This document shows, piece after piece, positions 9,852 through 17,972 of a DNA stretch of 64,000 nt (positions are counted from its first letter, which is position 1; each line of letters opens with the position of its first letter). The DNA is taken from contig NZ_JAVIFT010000001.1 of the NCBI RefSeq assembly GCF_031157355.1, positions 1,302,001-1,366,000 on the forward strand, given 5' to 3'. The translations under genes were made by a program, and so were the position numbers. The notes below the pieces were generated by a model, which saw only the letters and a list, made by a program, of their open reading frames with translations, made no database searches and was not told the origin of the DNA. Source of the stretch: Hyphomicrobium sp. LHD-15 (GTDB lineage Bacteria; Pseudomonadota; Alphaproteobacteria; Rhizobiales; Hyphomicrobiaceae).

Positions 9852-10424
9852 CTAACCGCGCCAGGGCACGGCCAAGGCCGGTCCGTCAAGAGACAGGAGA
9901 TCAATTGTGCGACGCGCGATCTGCTCAACGATGTCGGATATCGTAGCTGGAGCGAGATAGAAGGATGCTACGGGTGGCGCAACGATGGCGCCGTACTCCG
10001 TCACTGCCTGCATCGCACGCAAATGGCCGAGATGAAGGGGGCTCTCCCTCACGACGAGTACCAGGCGACGTCTCTCCTTGAGATGAACATCCGCCGCCCG
10101 TGTCAGAAGGTTGTCGGCTACCCCGGATGCGATGGCGGAGGTCGTCCGCATAGAGCAAGGGGCAATGATCATGCCCGCCGTCCGGAAAGAACCGCTGGCG
10201 ATCGACGCCCCGATGTCGACGATTGAATGTCGATATGCGCACACCTGCTCGAGCGAACGCAACGCGTCCGGTCCGACCTCGTGAGCAAGTGTCCGCTCGG
10301 CCGCCTGTGAGACGACCAGATGGACCTCCAGTCCCCGAAGCTCAGCCAGAATTGCCCCGATCCGAACAGCAATGGCGGCGCCGGATGCTCCACTCACCCC
10401 CAGAACAACACGTTTTGCATCCAT
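9852..10424 (-). CDS. ubiX: Flavin prenyltransferase UbiX
   Basis: Makes prenylated FMN, the cofactor that UbiD-type decarboxylases need, from FMN and dimethylallyl phosphate. The 190 aa protein shows the Rossmann-like UbiX/Pad1 features: GVSGASGAAIAVRIG at the N-terminus, a central APCSMRTTSAIASGVADNLLTRAADVHLKERR block, and LVLVVRESPLHLGHLRAM. Its ATG directly overlaps the ubiD stop codon, so the two are translated together. Together they carry out the decarboxylation of 3-polyprenyl-4-hydroxybenzoate in ubiquinone synthesis, a step needed with or without oxygen. Confidence 0.93.
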   Translation of the reverse strand: MDAKRVVLGVSGASGAAIAVRIGAILAELRGLEVHLVVSQAAERTLAHEVGPDALRSLEQVCAYRHSIVDIGASIASGSFRTAGMIIAPCSMRTTSAIASGVADNLLTRAADVHLKERRRLVLVVRESPLHLGHLRAMQAVTEYGAIVAPPVASFYLAPATISDIVEQIARRTIDLLSLDGPALAVPWRG

Positions 10425-11950
10425 CAGCGATCTCCGGCGACACCTCGCTTCACGTCATCGCACAGTCCGAGACGCTCCCACATCTCGTTCACGCGCTCGA
10501 CAACCTGAGCATCCATCGCGAGCACACGTCCCCATTCGCGATCCGTCTCCGTACCGATTTTTGTAGTGGCATCGATCCCGAGTTTGCCGCCAAGCCCCGA
10601 CACCGGGGATGCGAAATCAAGATAGTCGATCGGCGTGCGATCGATCACCGTCAGGTCTCGGGATGGGTCCATGCGTGTTGCAAGCGCCCATGAGATGTCC
10701 CGCCAGTTGCGCACGTCGATGTCTTCGTCGACGACAACAATCACCTTTGTGTAGGAAAACTGCATGAGGAGGCTCCACAACGCCATCATCACGCGGCGTG
10801 CCTGACCAGCGTAGCGTTTGCGGATCGAGACGATCGCCATCCGATAGGAGCACGCATCGGGAGGAAGCCAGCAATCGACAATCTCGGGAAGATGCCGCCG
10901 CAGGATAGGTATGAAAAGCTCGTTCAGTGCCTGTCCAATGACCGATGGCTCATCGGGAGGACGCCCCGTGTAGGTCGAGAGATAGATTGGATCGTGACGA
11001 CTGGTGATGGCGGTGACGCGCATCAGAGGGAACGACTCCACGGAATTGTAATAGCCGGTATGATCGCCAAACGGTCCCTCGGGTCTTGTTTCATGCGACG
11101 AGACGAACCCTTCTATGACGAACTCGGCATCGGCCGGCACCACCAGCGGCACGCTCACACAGCGCGCAAGCCTCGGACGTTCCCCCCGTAGAATGCCGGA
11201 GAAACGCAATTCGGAAATGACCTCGGGGAGCGGAAGTACCGCGGAGAGAATGGTTGCAGGATCGGCGCCGATCACCACAGCGACCGGCATATCGCGACCT
11301 TCGCTCGCCCACAGGCGATGATGAGCAGCGCCTCCGCGATGTGCCAACCACCGCAGAATGGCCTGGTCGGATCCAACCACCTGCATGCGATAGACGCCCG
11401 CATTGTAGTGTGAAATGGACTCCTCGTTCGGCGGACGCGTCAGCACCAGCGGCCACGTGACAAGCGGCCCCGGCTCGTCCGGCCAGCACACCTGGATAGG
11501 AAGCTTATCAAGCGCAATGTCCCGCCCGGTGTGCACCCTCTTTTGCACCACGGGATGGTTCACGAACGCTGGCCTCATGTTCAATGCCGCCTTGACCATG
11601 GGCCAGCGGGAAAGTGCGTCACGAAACCCATCGACCGGATCTGGTTCTCGTAGCGCGCCGAGAAGCTCGCCGAGACGGCGGATGTCGCCCTTCGCGATAC
11701 CCAGTCCCCATGACACCCGCTCTACCGTGCCGAACAGATTGACGAGGATCGGAACGTCCGACTGCATGCCGTCCGCGCGAATGGGGCGTTCGAACAGAAT
11801 GGCCGGTCCGCCCGCCTCGAGCACTCGTCTGTGTATTTCCGTTATCTCGTGCACAACCGAGACTGGCTCGCTGACACGTGCGAGCGCATTCTTCGCGTCG
11901 AGAAAGCTCAGAAAGGCGCGCAAATCGCGAAATTTCGGCAGTTCCCGCAC
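10424..11950 (-). CDS. ubiD: 3-polyprenyl-4-hydroxybenzoate decarboxylase UbiD
   Basis: prFMN-dependent decarboxylase (508 aa) acting on the prenylated 4-hydroxybenzoate intermediate of ubiquinone synthesis. Family features run from the N-terminal LRAFLSFLDAKNALARVSEPV to GDHTGYYNSVESFPLMRVTAI and the C-terminal TKVIVVVDEDIDVRNWRDISWAL. It heads the ubiD-ubiX operon, which diverges from ubiTUV. The 121-base gap between them holds a perfect FNR/NNR-type palindrome, so both sides may be induced when oxygen is low. If another ubiD copy exists elsewhere in the genome, this one could be the anaerobic isoform. Confidence 0.92.
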   Translation of the reverse strand: MRELPKFRDLRAFLSFLDAKNALARVSEPVSVVHEITEIHRRVLEAGGPAILFERPIRADGMQSDVPILVNLFGTVERVSWGLGIAKGDIRRLGELLGALREPDPVDGFRDALSRWPMVKAALNMRPAFVNHPVVQKRVHTGRDIALDKLPIQVCWPDEPGPLVTWPLVLTRPPNEESISHYNAGVYRMQVVGSDQAILRWLAHRGGAAHHRLWASEGRDMPVAVVIGADPATILSAVLPLPEVISELRFSGILRGERPRLARCVSVPLVVPADAEFVIEGFVSSHETRPEGPFGDHTGYYNSVESFPLMRVTAITSRHDPIYLSTYTGRPPDEPSVIGQALNELFIPILRRHLPEIVDCWLPPDACSYRMAIVSIRKRYAGQARRVMMALWSLLMQFSYTKVIVVVDEDIDVRNWRDISWALATRMDPSRDLTVIDRTPIDYLDFASPVSGLGGKLGIDATTKIGTETDREWGRVLAMDAQVVERVNEMWERLGLCDDVKRGVAGDR

Positions 11951-12010
11951 CGAGGCCCCTCTCCACGTGCCGCTTGCGGATCACTAAGCACCGGCCTGTC
12001 CTGCGCGTAT

Positions 12011-12024
12011 TTAACCTCGGTTAA
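12011..12024. promoter_or_regulatory. FNR/NNR-type operator between ubiD and ubiT
   Basis: Perfect palindrome TTAAC-CTCG-GTTAA in the divergent ubiD/ubiT gap, centred about 54 bases upstream of the ubiT ATG and about 68 bases upstream of the ubiD ATG. The architecture (two 5-bp half-sites, 4-bp spacer) is that of CRP/FNR family boxes; the TTAAC half-site matches the NNR-type boxes known from Paracoccus. The same motif recurs near 19608 and 24402. Binding is inferred. Confidence 0.7.
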
Positions 12025-12071
12025 GCGCACATCTCGCGGTTCCGTCTAAAACGGAAATCACGGGAGGCACC

Positions 12072-12629
12072 ATGCTCCAGCGTACATCGCAACACGTTCT
12101 ACGCTTGCCAGGTATCGTGGCATGGGTCGTACGCCCACTGCCCCTGCTGCCGTTGCAGGTTGCACTCGAGCGTCTTCTGGCCGGCATTCTTGAACGTCAT
12201 CCCGATCTTGTCGACCGGCTCTCCGGATTTGAGCGCCGTCGCGTCGCGATCTGTCCCAGCGACGTCCCGGTCATCATCGTCTTAGAGCCTCGTGACGGCA
12301 CCATGATTTTGCGGGTCGAGCGAATCCTCGACGGCGAAACCGTCGCGGCACGCATCTGCGGTCCGCTCTTCGCGCTGATAGGCCTCGTCGACGGCGACTA
12401 CGACGGTGACGCCCTGTTCTTCTCGCGCGATCTCATCGTCGAAGGCGACATCGAGGCGGTGCTAGCGCTTCGCAATGCGGTCGACAATGCGGGTGTCGAC
12501 CTCTTCGGAGAAGCCCTCGCGACATTAGGCCCTTATGCCATGCCCTTCAGCAGGGCCGCGCAAAGCATCGCGCACCTGTGGACCGCCCTTCACACCAACG
12601 CGAGACACAACCGAGAGGCTGCACAGTGA
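12072..12629 (+). CDS. ubiT: UbiT, SCP2-domain factor of O2-independent ubiquinone synthesis
   Basis: 185 aa protein with an SCP2-like lipid-binding fold, the anaerobic counterpart of UbiJ. UbiT binds hydrophobic ubiquinone intermediates and is required for ubiquinone synthesis without oxygen in E. coli and Pseudomonas. The region VAICPSDVPVIIVLEP to LFFSRDLIVEGDIEAVLALRNAVDN is typical, especially FFxRDLxxxGDxExxLxLRN. A clear GGGAGG precedes the ATG. The stop overlaps the GTG start of ubiU, giving an ubiT-ubiU-ubiV order. Confidence 0.93.
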   Translation: MLQRTSQHVLRLPGIVAWVVRPLPLLPLQVALERLLAGILERHPDLVDRLSGFERRRVAICPSDVPVIIVLEPRDGTMILRVERILDGETVAARICGPLFALIGLVDGDYDGDALFFSRDLIVEGDIEAVLALRNAVDNAGVDLFGEALATLGPYAMPFSRAAQSIAHLWTALHTNARHNREAAQ

Positions 12630-13627
12630 CGGCCATTGACGCCCAATCGCTCGAGCTTGTCTGTCCAGCGGGGACACCGGCGGCTCTCCGGACGGCCATC
12701 GATGCGGGCGCGGACGCGGTCTATTGCGGTTTCCGCGACGAAACCAATGCCCGCAACTTTCCCGGTCTCAACTTCAGCCGTGACGAGATGCGGGCCTCGA
12801 TCGACTACGCGCACGCGCGCGGCGCCAAAGTGCTGATCGCCATCAATACGTTCGCGCGGGCCGGCGATCCCGGGCCGTGGCGCCACGCCATAGACGACGC
12901 TTCAGCACTTGCGGCAGATGCCGTCATTCTCGCCGATATCGGGCTTCTCAGCTATGCGGCCCGGACTCATCCCGGCCTCCGGCTGCATTTGTCCGTACAG
13001 GCTGCGGCAGCCAGTTCCGCCGCCATCACCTACTATGAAAAGGCCTTCGGCGTGAAACGTGTCGTCCTCCCGCGCGTGCTAAGCTTGGCTGAGATCGCCC
13101 TGGTTACGCGCTCGATCTCTTGCGAAACCGAGACGTTTGCGTTTGGCGGCCTTTGCGTGATGACGGAAGGGCGGTGTTCGCTGTCTTCGTACGCAACCGG
13201 AAAATCGCCGAACATAAACGGCGTTTGCTCTCCAGCGAGCCATGTCAGCTATCGCGCGGATAGCGGCAGTCTCGTTTCTCGTCTCGGAGACTTCACGATC
13301 AACCGCTTCACCCCCGATCAACCTGTCGGCTATCCGACGCTCTGCAAGGGGCGCTTCAAGACGACCGTCGGAGAGGGCTACCTGTTCGAGGAGCCAGTCA
13401 GCCTCGACGCGCGCCCACTTCTGCCCGGATTGAAGAAGGCCGGCGTTCGAGCGATCAAGATCGAGGGACGGCAGCGCAGCCGCGCCTATATCAAGGCCGT
13501 TGTCAGCGCATTTCGAGAATCATTGGACGCCCTTAACGGTGGTCGGCCGGATCCCATCGACTCTCTTGCATTGATGACGGAAGGGCAAACCGTCACGGCA
13601 GGCGCCTACAAGAAAGCTTGGCGATGA
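12626..13627 (+). CDS. ubiU: UbiU, peptidase-U32-family [4Fe-4S] subunit of the anaerobic ubiquinone hydroxylase
   Basis: 333 aa. With UbiV it forms a heterodimer that hydroxylates ubiquinone precursors without O2; in E. coli the oxygen donor is prephenate. Four cysteines at residues 177, 184, 201 and 240 reproduce the spacing of the cluster ligands of E. coli UbiU (169, 176, 193, 232). The U32 signature region is FGGLCVMTEGRCSLSSYATG. The start is a GTG at 12626 overlapping the ubiT stop (TVTAIDAQSLELVCPAGTP region); the longer open frame upstream lies inside ubiT. The C-terminus (EGRQRSRAYIKAVV) fits the family. Confidence 0.95.
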   Translation: MTAIDAQSLELVCPAGTPAALRTAIDAGADAVYCGFRDETNARNFPGLNFSRDEMRASIDYAHARGAKVLIAINTFARAGDPGPWRHAIDDASALAADAVILADIGLLSYAARTHPGLRLHLSVQAAAASSAAITYYEKAFGVKRVVLPRVLSLAEIALVTRSISCETETFAFGGLCVMTEGRCSLSSYATGKSPNINGVCSPASHVSYRADSGSLVSRLGDFTINRFTPDQPVGYPTLCKGRFKTTVGEGYLFEEPVSLDARPLLPGLKKAGVRAIKIEGRQRSRAYIKAVVSAFRESLDALNGGRPDPIDSLALMTEGQTVTAGAYKKAWR

Positions 13628-13649
13628 GCCACGATTTAGGACTTCGGAC

Positions 13650-14546
13650 ATGTCTCGGATATCGCTGACCCTCGGGCCGGTGCTTTTCAACTGGTCGATC
13701 GACAGATGGAGCGATTTCTACGCGCGCATCGCCGATGAGGCTCCCATCGATATCGTCTACATCGGCGAGGTCGTTTGTTCGAAGCGCCAGCCGTTCTTCT
13801 CCGGGATGCTCCCGGACGTGATCGAGCGCCTCGAGCGGGGCGGCAAGAGCGTGATCTTGAGCTCGCTGGCGCTGCCCACTCTCGAGCGCGAGTTGAGATA
13901 CTGCGCCGCGCTGGCCGATGCGTCGCAGATGGTGGAAGTCAATGACGTTTCCATGATCCCTTATCTCGACGGCCGGCCGCACGCCATCGGCCCCTTCATC
14001 AATGTCTATAACGAAGCCACCGCCTTGTTTCTGGCGGACGGTGGCGCGCGACGAATCGTACTTCCTCCCGAACTGCCGATGCCCTCGATTGCCGCCATCG
14101 CCGCCGCCGCGCCCGAAACCGATATCGAGGTGTGGGCATTCGGCCGTATTCCACTTGCGGTCTCGGCCCGCTGCTACCATGCGCGCCTGCACGGCCGGAC
14201 CAAGGATTCTTGCCAATTCGTTTGCGAGAACGATCCGGATGGACTTCGCGTGGACACACTCGACGACGAGAAGTTCCTTGCCATCAACGGCGTGCAGACG
14301 CTCTCGCATTCCTACTGCAATCTGATCTGCGAAACGAGACAGCTCCGAGATATCGGCGTATCCGCTCTGCGGCTCTCACCGCAGACTTGCGACATGGTCG
14401 CGGTATCTCGCGTCTTCCGCGACGTTCTCGATGACCACTGCGATCCGGAACACGCCCTGCGCCTCCTGCGCACAATCGCTCCAGATACGGCATTTTCGAA
14501 CGGCTTCGTGCACAACACCGACGGAGCGCTCTATGTCATGGAATGA
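13650..14546 (+). CDS. ubiV: UbiV, peptidase-U32-family [4Fe-4S] partner of UbiU
   Basis: 298 aa partner of UbiU in O2-independent hydroxylation of the ubiquinone ring. Cysteines at residues 43 (VVCSKR), 175, 188 and 192 (DSCQFVC) reproduce the E. coli UbiV ligand spacing (39, 180, 193, 197). The N-terminal SLTLGPVLFNW and IVYIGEVVCSKR motifs are diagnostic. It follows ubiU after 22 bases and precedes an FAD oxidoreductase gene after 14 bases. The adjacency to narGHJI makes sense because nitrate respiration needs ubiquinone made anaerobically. Confidence 0.95.
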   Translation: MSRISLTLGPVLFNWSIDRWSDFYARIADEAPIDIVYIGEVVCSKRQPFFSGMLPDVIERLERGGKSVILSSLALPTLERELRYCAALADASQMVEVNDVSMIPYLDGRPHAIGPFINVYNEATALFLADGGARRIVLPPELPMPSIAAIAAAAPETDIEVWAFGRIPLAVSARCYHARLHGRTKDSCQFVCENDPDGLRVDTLDDEKFLAINGVQTLSHSYCNLICETRQLRDIGVSALRLSPQTCDMVAVSRVFRDVLDDHCDPEHALRLLRTIAPDTAFSNGFVHNTDGALYVME

Positions 14547-14560
14547 GGCCATGCAGTGAG

Positions 14561-15553
14561 ATGAAAATGCCCTCGATCACGGTAGTCGGCGCCGGCATTT
14601 CCGGCTTGTGGCAGGCCTATACTCTAGCTTACCGCGGCTACACCGTTCATCTCGTCGATCGCGCCAAAAATCCATTCAGCAAGGCGGCCAGCGCCTACGC
14701 TGGAGCCATGCTGGCGCCCTATTGCGAGCGAGAGACCGCTCCGCCCATCGTCCAGGATCTTGGCTTGCGATCGCTCGATATCTGGCGCGCGACGTTTTCT
14801 GGCGTCGTCAGCAATGGCACGCTGGTTGTGGCGCATCCCAGCGACCAAAGCGAGCTCATCCGATTTTCGCGTTTGACCGAGGGACATCAAACGATCAATT
14901 CCGAGGAGTTGGCGAATCTGGAGCCCGACCTCGCCAAGCGCTTCAGGACCGGGCTCTTCTATGCGGAGGAGGCACATGTAGAGCCGGCGGCGGCAGCTGG
15001 ATTTCTTTTACGAACGATACGCCGTCTCGGAGCACGGATCACCTTCGACTACGACTGGTCCGATAGCGATGCGGATTACGTCATCGACTGCCGGGGGATG
15101 GGAGCGAGCCAAGATATCACGTCGCTTCGGGGCGTCCGGGGCGAACGGTTCATCATTCAAAACTCGGACATATCTCTCAAACGCCCCATTCGCTTTCTGC
15201 ACCCGCGCACGCCGCTCTACGTTGTTCCCTGGGAGATGGGCACCTGCATGGTCGGCGCGACCGTTATCGAGAGCGACGAGAAAGGCCCCGTGACGTTGCG
15301 TTCGGCGCTCGATCTTCTCGCCACGGCCTATGCCATCCATCCCGCTTTCGGCGGCGCGCGCATCGTGGCAATCGATGCCGGTGTAAGGCCCGCTTTTCCC
15401 GATAACGTCCCAAGGGTTATCGTGCGCGGTCGGCAGATCATCGTGAATGGCCTTTACCGGCATGGATTTCTGCTTGCTCCGGCCCTGGCAGAGCTGGTCG
15501 CTGACTATCTCGCGGGCAGTGTCGTCCTCAGTCCCCTCATTGCCGAGGAGTGA
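14561..15553 (+). CDS. FAD-dependent amine/amino-acid oxidase-like protein (ThiO/DAO family)
   Basis: About 330 aa with an N-terminal Rossmann FAD motif (VVGAGISGLWQAYTLAYRG) and the D-amino-acid oxidase fold: a substrate-domain region around MLAPYCERETAPP and the C-terminal VNGLYRHGFLLAPALAELVADYL that closes the FAD site. It resembles glycine oxidase ThiO, but no thiamine genes are nearby. It follows ubiV by 14 bases and so is probably co-transcribed with ubiTUV. It ends 8 bases from the convergent DHODH-like gene. Substrate and electron acceptor are unknown; it could work in ubiquinone metabolism or with the facing pqqADE operon. ATG at 14561 is used; 14567 is also possible. Confidence 0.7.
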   Translation: MKMPSITVVGAGISGLWQAYTLAYRGYTVHLVDRAKNPFSKAASAYAGAMLAPYCERETAPPIVQDLGLRSLDIWRATFSGVVSNGTLVVAHPSDQSELIRFSRLTEGHQTINSEELANLEPDLAKRFRTGLFYAEEAHVEPAAAAGFLLRTIRRLGARITFDYDWSDSDADYVIDCRGMGASQDITSLRGVRGERFIIQNSDISLKRPIRFLHPRTPLYVVPWEMGTCMVGATVIESDEKGPVTLRSALDLLATAYAIHPAFGGARIVAIDAGVRPAFPDNVPRVIVRGRQIIVNGLYRHGFLLAPALAELVADYLAGSVVLSPLIAEE

Positions 15554-15560
15554 TATGCAT

Positions 15561-16355
15561 TCAAGGGTAACGCGTCGTCGGCGTGAGCTCTTTCAGTATG
15601 CGCCGGATCCGCGCTGAGCCCCCGTTCGCATACGCGCTGTGAACCTGGACAAGCGCCGCTCCGGCGTTTATCCGCGCGCGTACGTCATCGGCCGATCTGA
15701 CATCACCAACGGAAATGACCACAAGCCCGTCGAGGTAGGTCGAGATCGCACCGATGCGGCTCAAACAGTTGGAGACCAGAACGATCCCATCGAGGCCGCT
15801 CACGCGCGCGGCCATAATCGCGGCTGGGAAGTTCGTTCCATGCGATCCCGCCGCGAGTTTGAGAAGCAGCGGCACACGACGTCCAACGACCGCGGATAGC
15901 ACATCTCGCACCGCGCTGAGGCGCTTCACGAGCTTCTCAATACCCGGCATATCGCCGTCCCGATGTAGCGCCGGGGCACTGAGGTTCGCGACGACGTAGT
16001 CGGAGAGACCGACCACCTGCCTTAACGTCGTCGTGTAATCTTCGATCACCTGTTCGCTGAGCCCAGGCAGCGCGCTGCCGATATTGGCTCCGACAATCGT
16101 TCCGGACATGGATCGCCCGAGTGAACCCGCGAGCCGCGTTTCCTGCGTGATGGTGCCAACCTCCACATGCCCGAACCCGTGCGAGCAAAGCGACGGTACC
16201 AGCTCTCCCGTCCGGTCGACTCCGGCCGCCAGGCCCAGTGGATTCGCAAATGCGAGACCCATCACGCTCACCGATCGGTTTGCCACCGAACCAGCCGCCG
16301 TCGACCAGGAGATCTGGCCACCAGGATGATTGCGCCTCTTACCTCGTGCGCGCAT
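15561..16355 (-). CDS. Dihydroorotate dehydrogenase-like flavoprotein
   Basis: 264 aa TIM-barrel protein similar to class 2 PyrD: LAFANPLGLAAGVDRTGE at the N-terminus, YVVANLSAPALHR (DHODH has NISSPNT), LLLKLAAG (VKIAPD) and the C-terminal SVGDVRSADDVRARINAGAALVQVHSAY phosphate-binding loop. The central ligand loop TNTT is replaced by VSNCLSR, and the protein is shorter than canonical PyrD (about 340 aa). It is therefore likely a paralogue acting on another substrate. It is the last gene of the pqqA-D-E operon, starting just after the SerC-like gene. The frame is open further upstream, but the ATG at 16355 lies right after that gene's stop. Confidence 0.72.
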   Translation of the reverse strand: MRARGKRRNHPGGQISWSTAAGSVANRSVSVMGLAFANPLGLAAGVDRTGELVPSLCSHGFGHVEVGTITQETRLAGSLGRSMSGTIVGANIGSALPGLSEQVIEDYTTTLRQVVGLSDYVVANLSAPALHRDGDMPGIEKLVKRLSAVRDVLSAVVGRRVPLLLKLAAGSHGTNFPAAIMAARVSGLDGIVLVSNCLSRIGAISTYLDGLVVISVGDVRSADDVRARINAGAALVQVHSAYANGGSARIRRILKELTPTTRYP

Positions 16356-16357
16356 CG

Positions 16358-17431
16358 CTAACCTCTCCGGCGCTTGAAATCGGACATAAAGCTGACGAGC
16401 GCGTCTACGGCGTCCTCGGCAACTGCGTTGTATAGCGACGCACGGAGCCCCCCCACCTCGGGATGGCCACGCAGGTGGCAAAGTCCTGTCGCCTGCGCTT
16501 CCTCGGCGAATGTCAGATCGAGTGCAGGATCAGGAAGTCGAAAGCAGATGCTGATCGACGAGCGGTGCCGTGGCGATGCTCGGCAACTGTAGAACCCGCC
16601 GCTCTCGTCAATTGCTGCATAGAGCTTGGCACTCTTCACCTTGTTCCTTGCCGCAGCAGCCGCAAGCCCACCGTGTTCGCGAAGCCACGCCAGCATTCTT
16701 CCGGCCACGAGGACGGCGAACGTCGGCGGCGTATTGACTCGGGAATTGGACTTGTCCTGGCGCGCATAGTCGAAAGGCGCCGGTGTCCCGCTGCGAGCGC
16801 GGTCAAGGAGCTCCTGCCGCACGATTACGATCGTGAGTCCCGCCGCACCGAGGTTCTTCTGAGCGCTCGCATAGATCAATCCGAAGCGTTCCACGGGGAT
16901 CGGACGCGTCAGGAAATCGGCCGTCATGTCGGCGACCAGTGGAGCGGCAACGTCCTCGGGATAGGATTGGAATTGCAAGCCGTCGACGGTCTCGTTCGTG
17001 GTGTAGTGACAGTAGGCGGCGTTTGGAGACCGGTCCCATGTCGAGGGCTCCGGAAGCGCGCTCTCGCTGCCAAGGGCGATCACACGCGGGTTGCAGTATG
17101 GTGACGCCGCTTCGAACGCACGTCGCGACCAATACCCACTCTGCACATAGTCGCAATTGTTCTTGTCTCCCAGAAGGTTCATGGGAAGTAACGAAAATTG
17201 CGCCGACGCTCCGCCCTGGAGAAAGAGCACACGGTACGACTCCGGAAGATCGAGTAGAGCCCTGAGATCGTGCTCGGCAGACGCCGCGATGTCGGCGAAC
17301 TCCTTCCCGGTAAACGGCAGCTCCAGCGCCGAAACTCCTGAGCTGCGCCACTCGCCAATATCGTCACGGAGAGCCGCCAGAACATCATCAGGCAGCTTGG
17401 AGGCGGCCGAAGAGAAACTGACAACCTTCAC
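16358..17431 (-). CDS. SerC-like class V aminotransferase
   Basis: PLP enzyme resembling phosphoserine aminotransferase: FSSAASKLPDDV at the N-terminus, the LFLQGGASAQFSLLPMNLL block, HYTTNETVDGLQF, the PLP-lysine region SAQKNLGAAGLTIVIVR, NTPPTF and the closing GHPEVGGLRASLYNAV. The GTG at 17431 (VKVVSFSSAAS) is preferred because it falls 16 bases after the preceding gene and matches the family N-terminus; an ATG at 17482 would overlap that gene. It lies between a membrane protein and a DHODH-like gene downstream of pqqADE, far from serA, so it may be a specialised paralogue for an unknown amino or keto acid rather than the serine enzyme. Confidence 0.8.
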   Translation of the reverse strand: MKVVSFSSAASKLPDDVLAALRDDIGEWRSSGVSALELPFTGKEFADIAASAEHDLRALLDLPESYRVLFLQGGASAQFSLLPMNLLGDKNNCDYVQSGYWSRRAFEAASPYCNPRVIALGSESALPEPSTWDRSPNAAYCHYTTNETVDGLQFQSYPEDVAAPLVADMTADFLTRPIPVERFGLIYASAQKNLGAAGLTIVIVRQELLDRARSGTPAPFDYARQDKSNSRVNTPPTFAVLVAGRMLAWLREHGGLAAAAARNKVKSAKLYAAIDESGGFYSCRASPRHRSSISICFRLPDPALDLTFAEEAQATGLCHLRGHPEVGGLRASLYNAVAEDAVDALVSFMSDFKRRRG

Positions 17432-17447
17432 GGGCCAACCTCTGTCT

Positions 17448-17954
17448 TCAGCCGAATAGGAGAATGCCGTGCGCACCGCCAATCATGAGCAGAAGCGTGA
17501 TCGCGGAGAGCACGGTATTGATGCGCGAGGACACGAACGTGATGCGAGAACACCGCAGACGCTCCTCGGTCGAGGCCGGAATGAAGCCCAGGACCTTCTT
17601 TTGGTGCGGCCACAGCACGAACCACAGGTTCGCCACCATGAGCGTTCCGAACCACGCACCCAGACCGATGGTGCCGGAAGCTCCGGATAGCGTGAGCGCA
17701 TCGATCACGTCGCCGCGACGCCACAGCATGTAGAGGCCAGTCATCAGAACGACCAGAGACGCATGACGAAAGATGCCATGCTCGCGTTTGGACGCCCCGA
17801 TGAAGACCGCGCGTGCCGCCTCCGGTGGATCGGCCGGCAGTACGCGCCGAAACACCGGCGTCTGGACCACGTTCACCCAGTTGTGTCCGACCCAGATGAT
17901 CACGCCTGCGACGTGAAGAAGCCGTGCCGCAATATCGATCCCGCCGAGTTCCAT
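17448..17954 (-). CDS. Four-helix membrane protein resembling the PuuD membrane domain
   Basis: 168 aa with four predicted transmembrane helices and conserved polar residues in them: LLHVAGVIIWVGHNWVN, FRHASLVVLMTGLYMLW, GAWFGTLMVANLWFVLWPHQKK and SSRINTVLSAITLLLMIGGAHG. Such histidine-bearing helices occur in the membrane part of the PuuD urate hydroxylase family, which is the closest match from memory, and could hold a b-type heme. It lies 18 bases after pqqE. In this context it might be a quinone-linked electron exit for the neighbouring redox enzymes, but that is inference. Confidence 0.55.
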   Translation of the reverse strand: MELGGIDIAARLLHVAGVIIWVGHNWVNVVQTPVFRRVLPADPPEAARAVFIGASKREHGIFRHASLVVLMTGLYMLWRRGDVIDALTLSGASGTIGLGAWFGTLMVANLWFVLWPHQKKVLGFIPASTEERLRCSRITFVSSRINTVLSAITLLLMIGGAHGILLFG

Positions 17955-17972
17955 TTGTTCCCCGGTTGAGCG

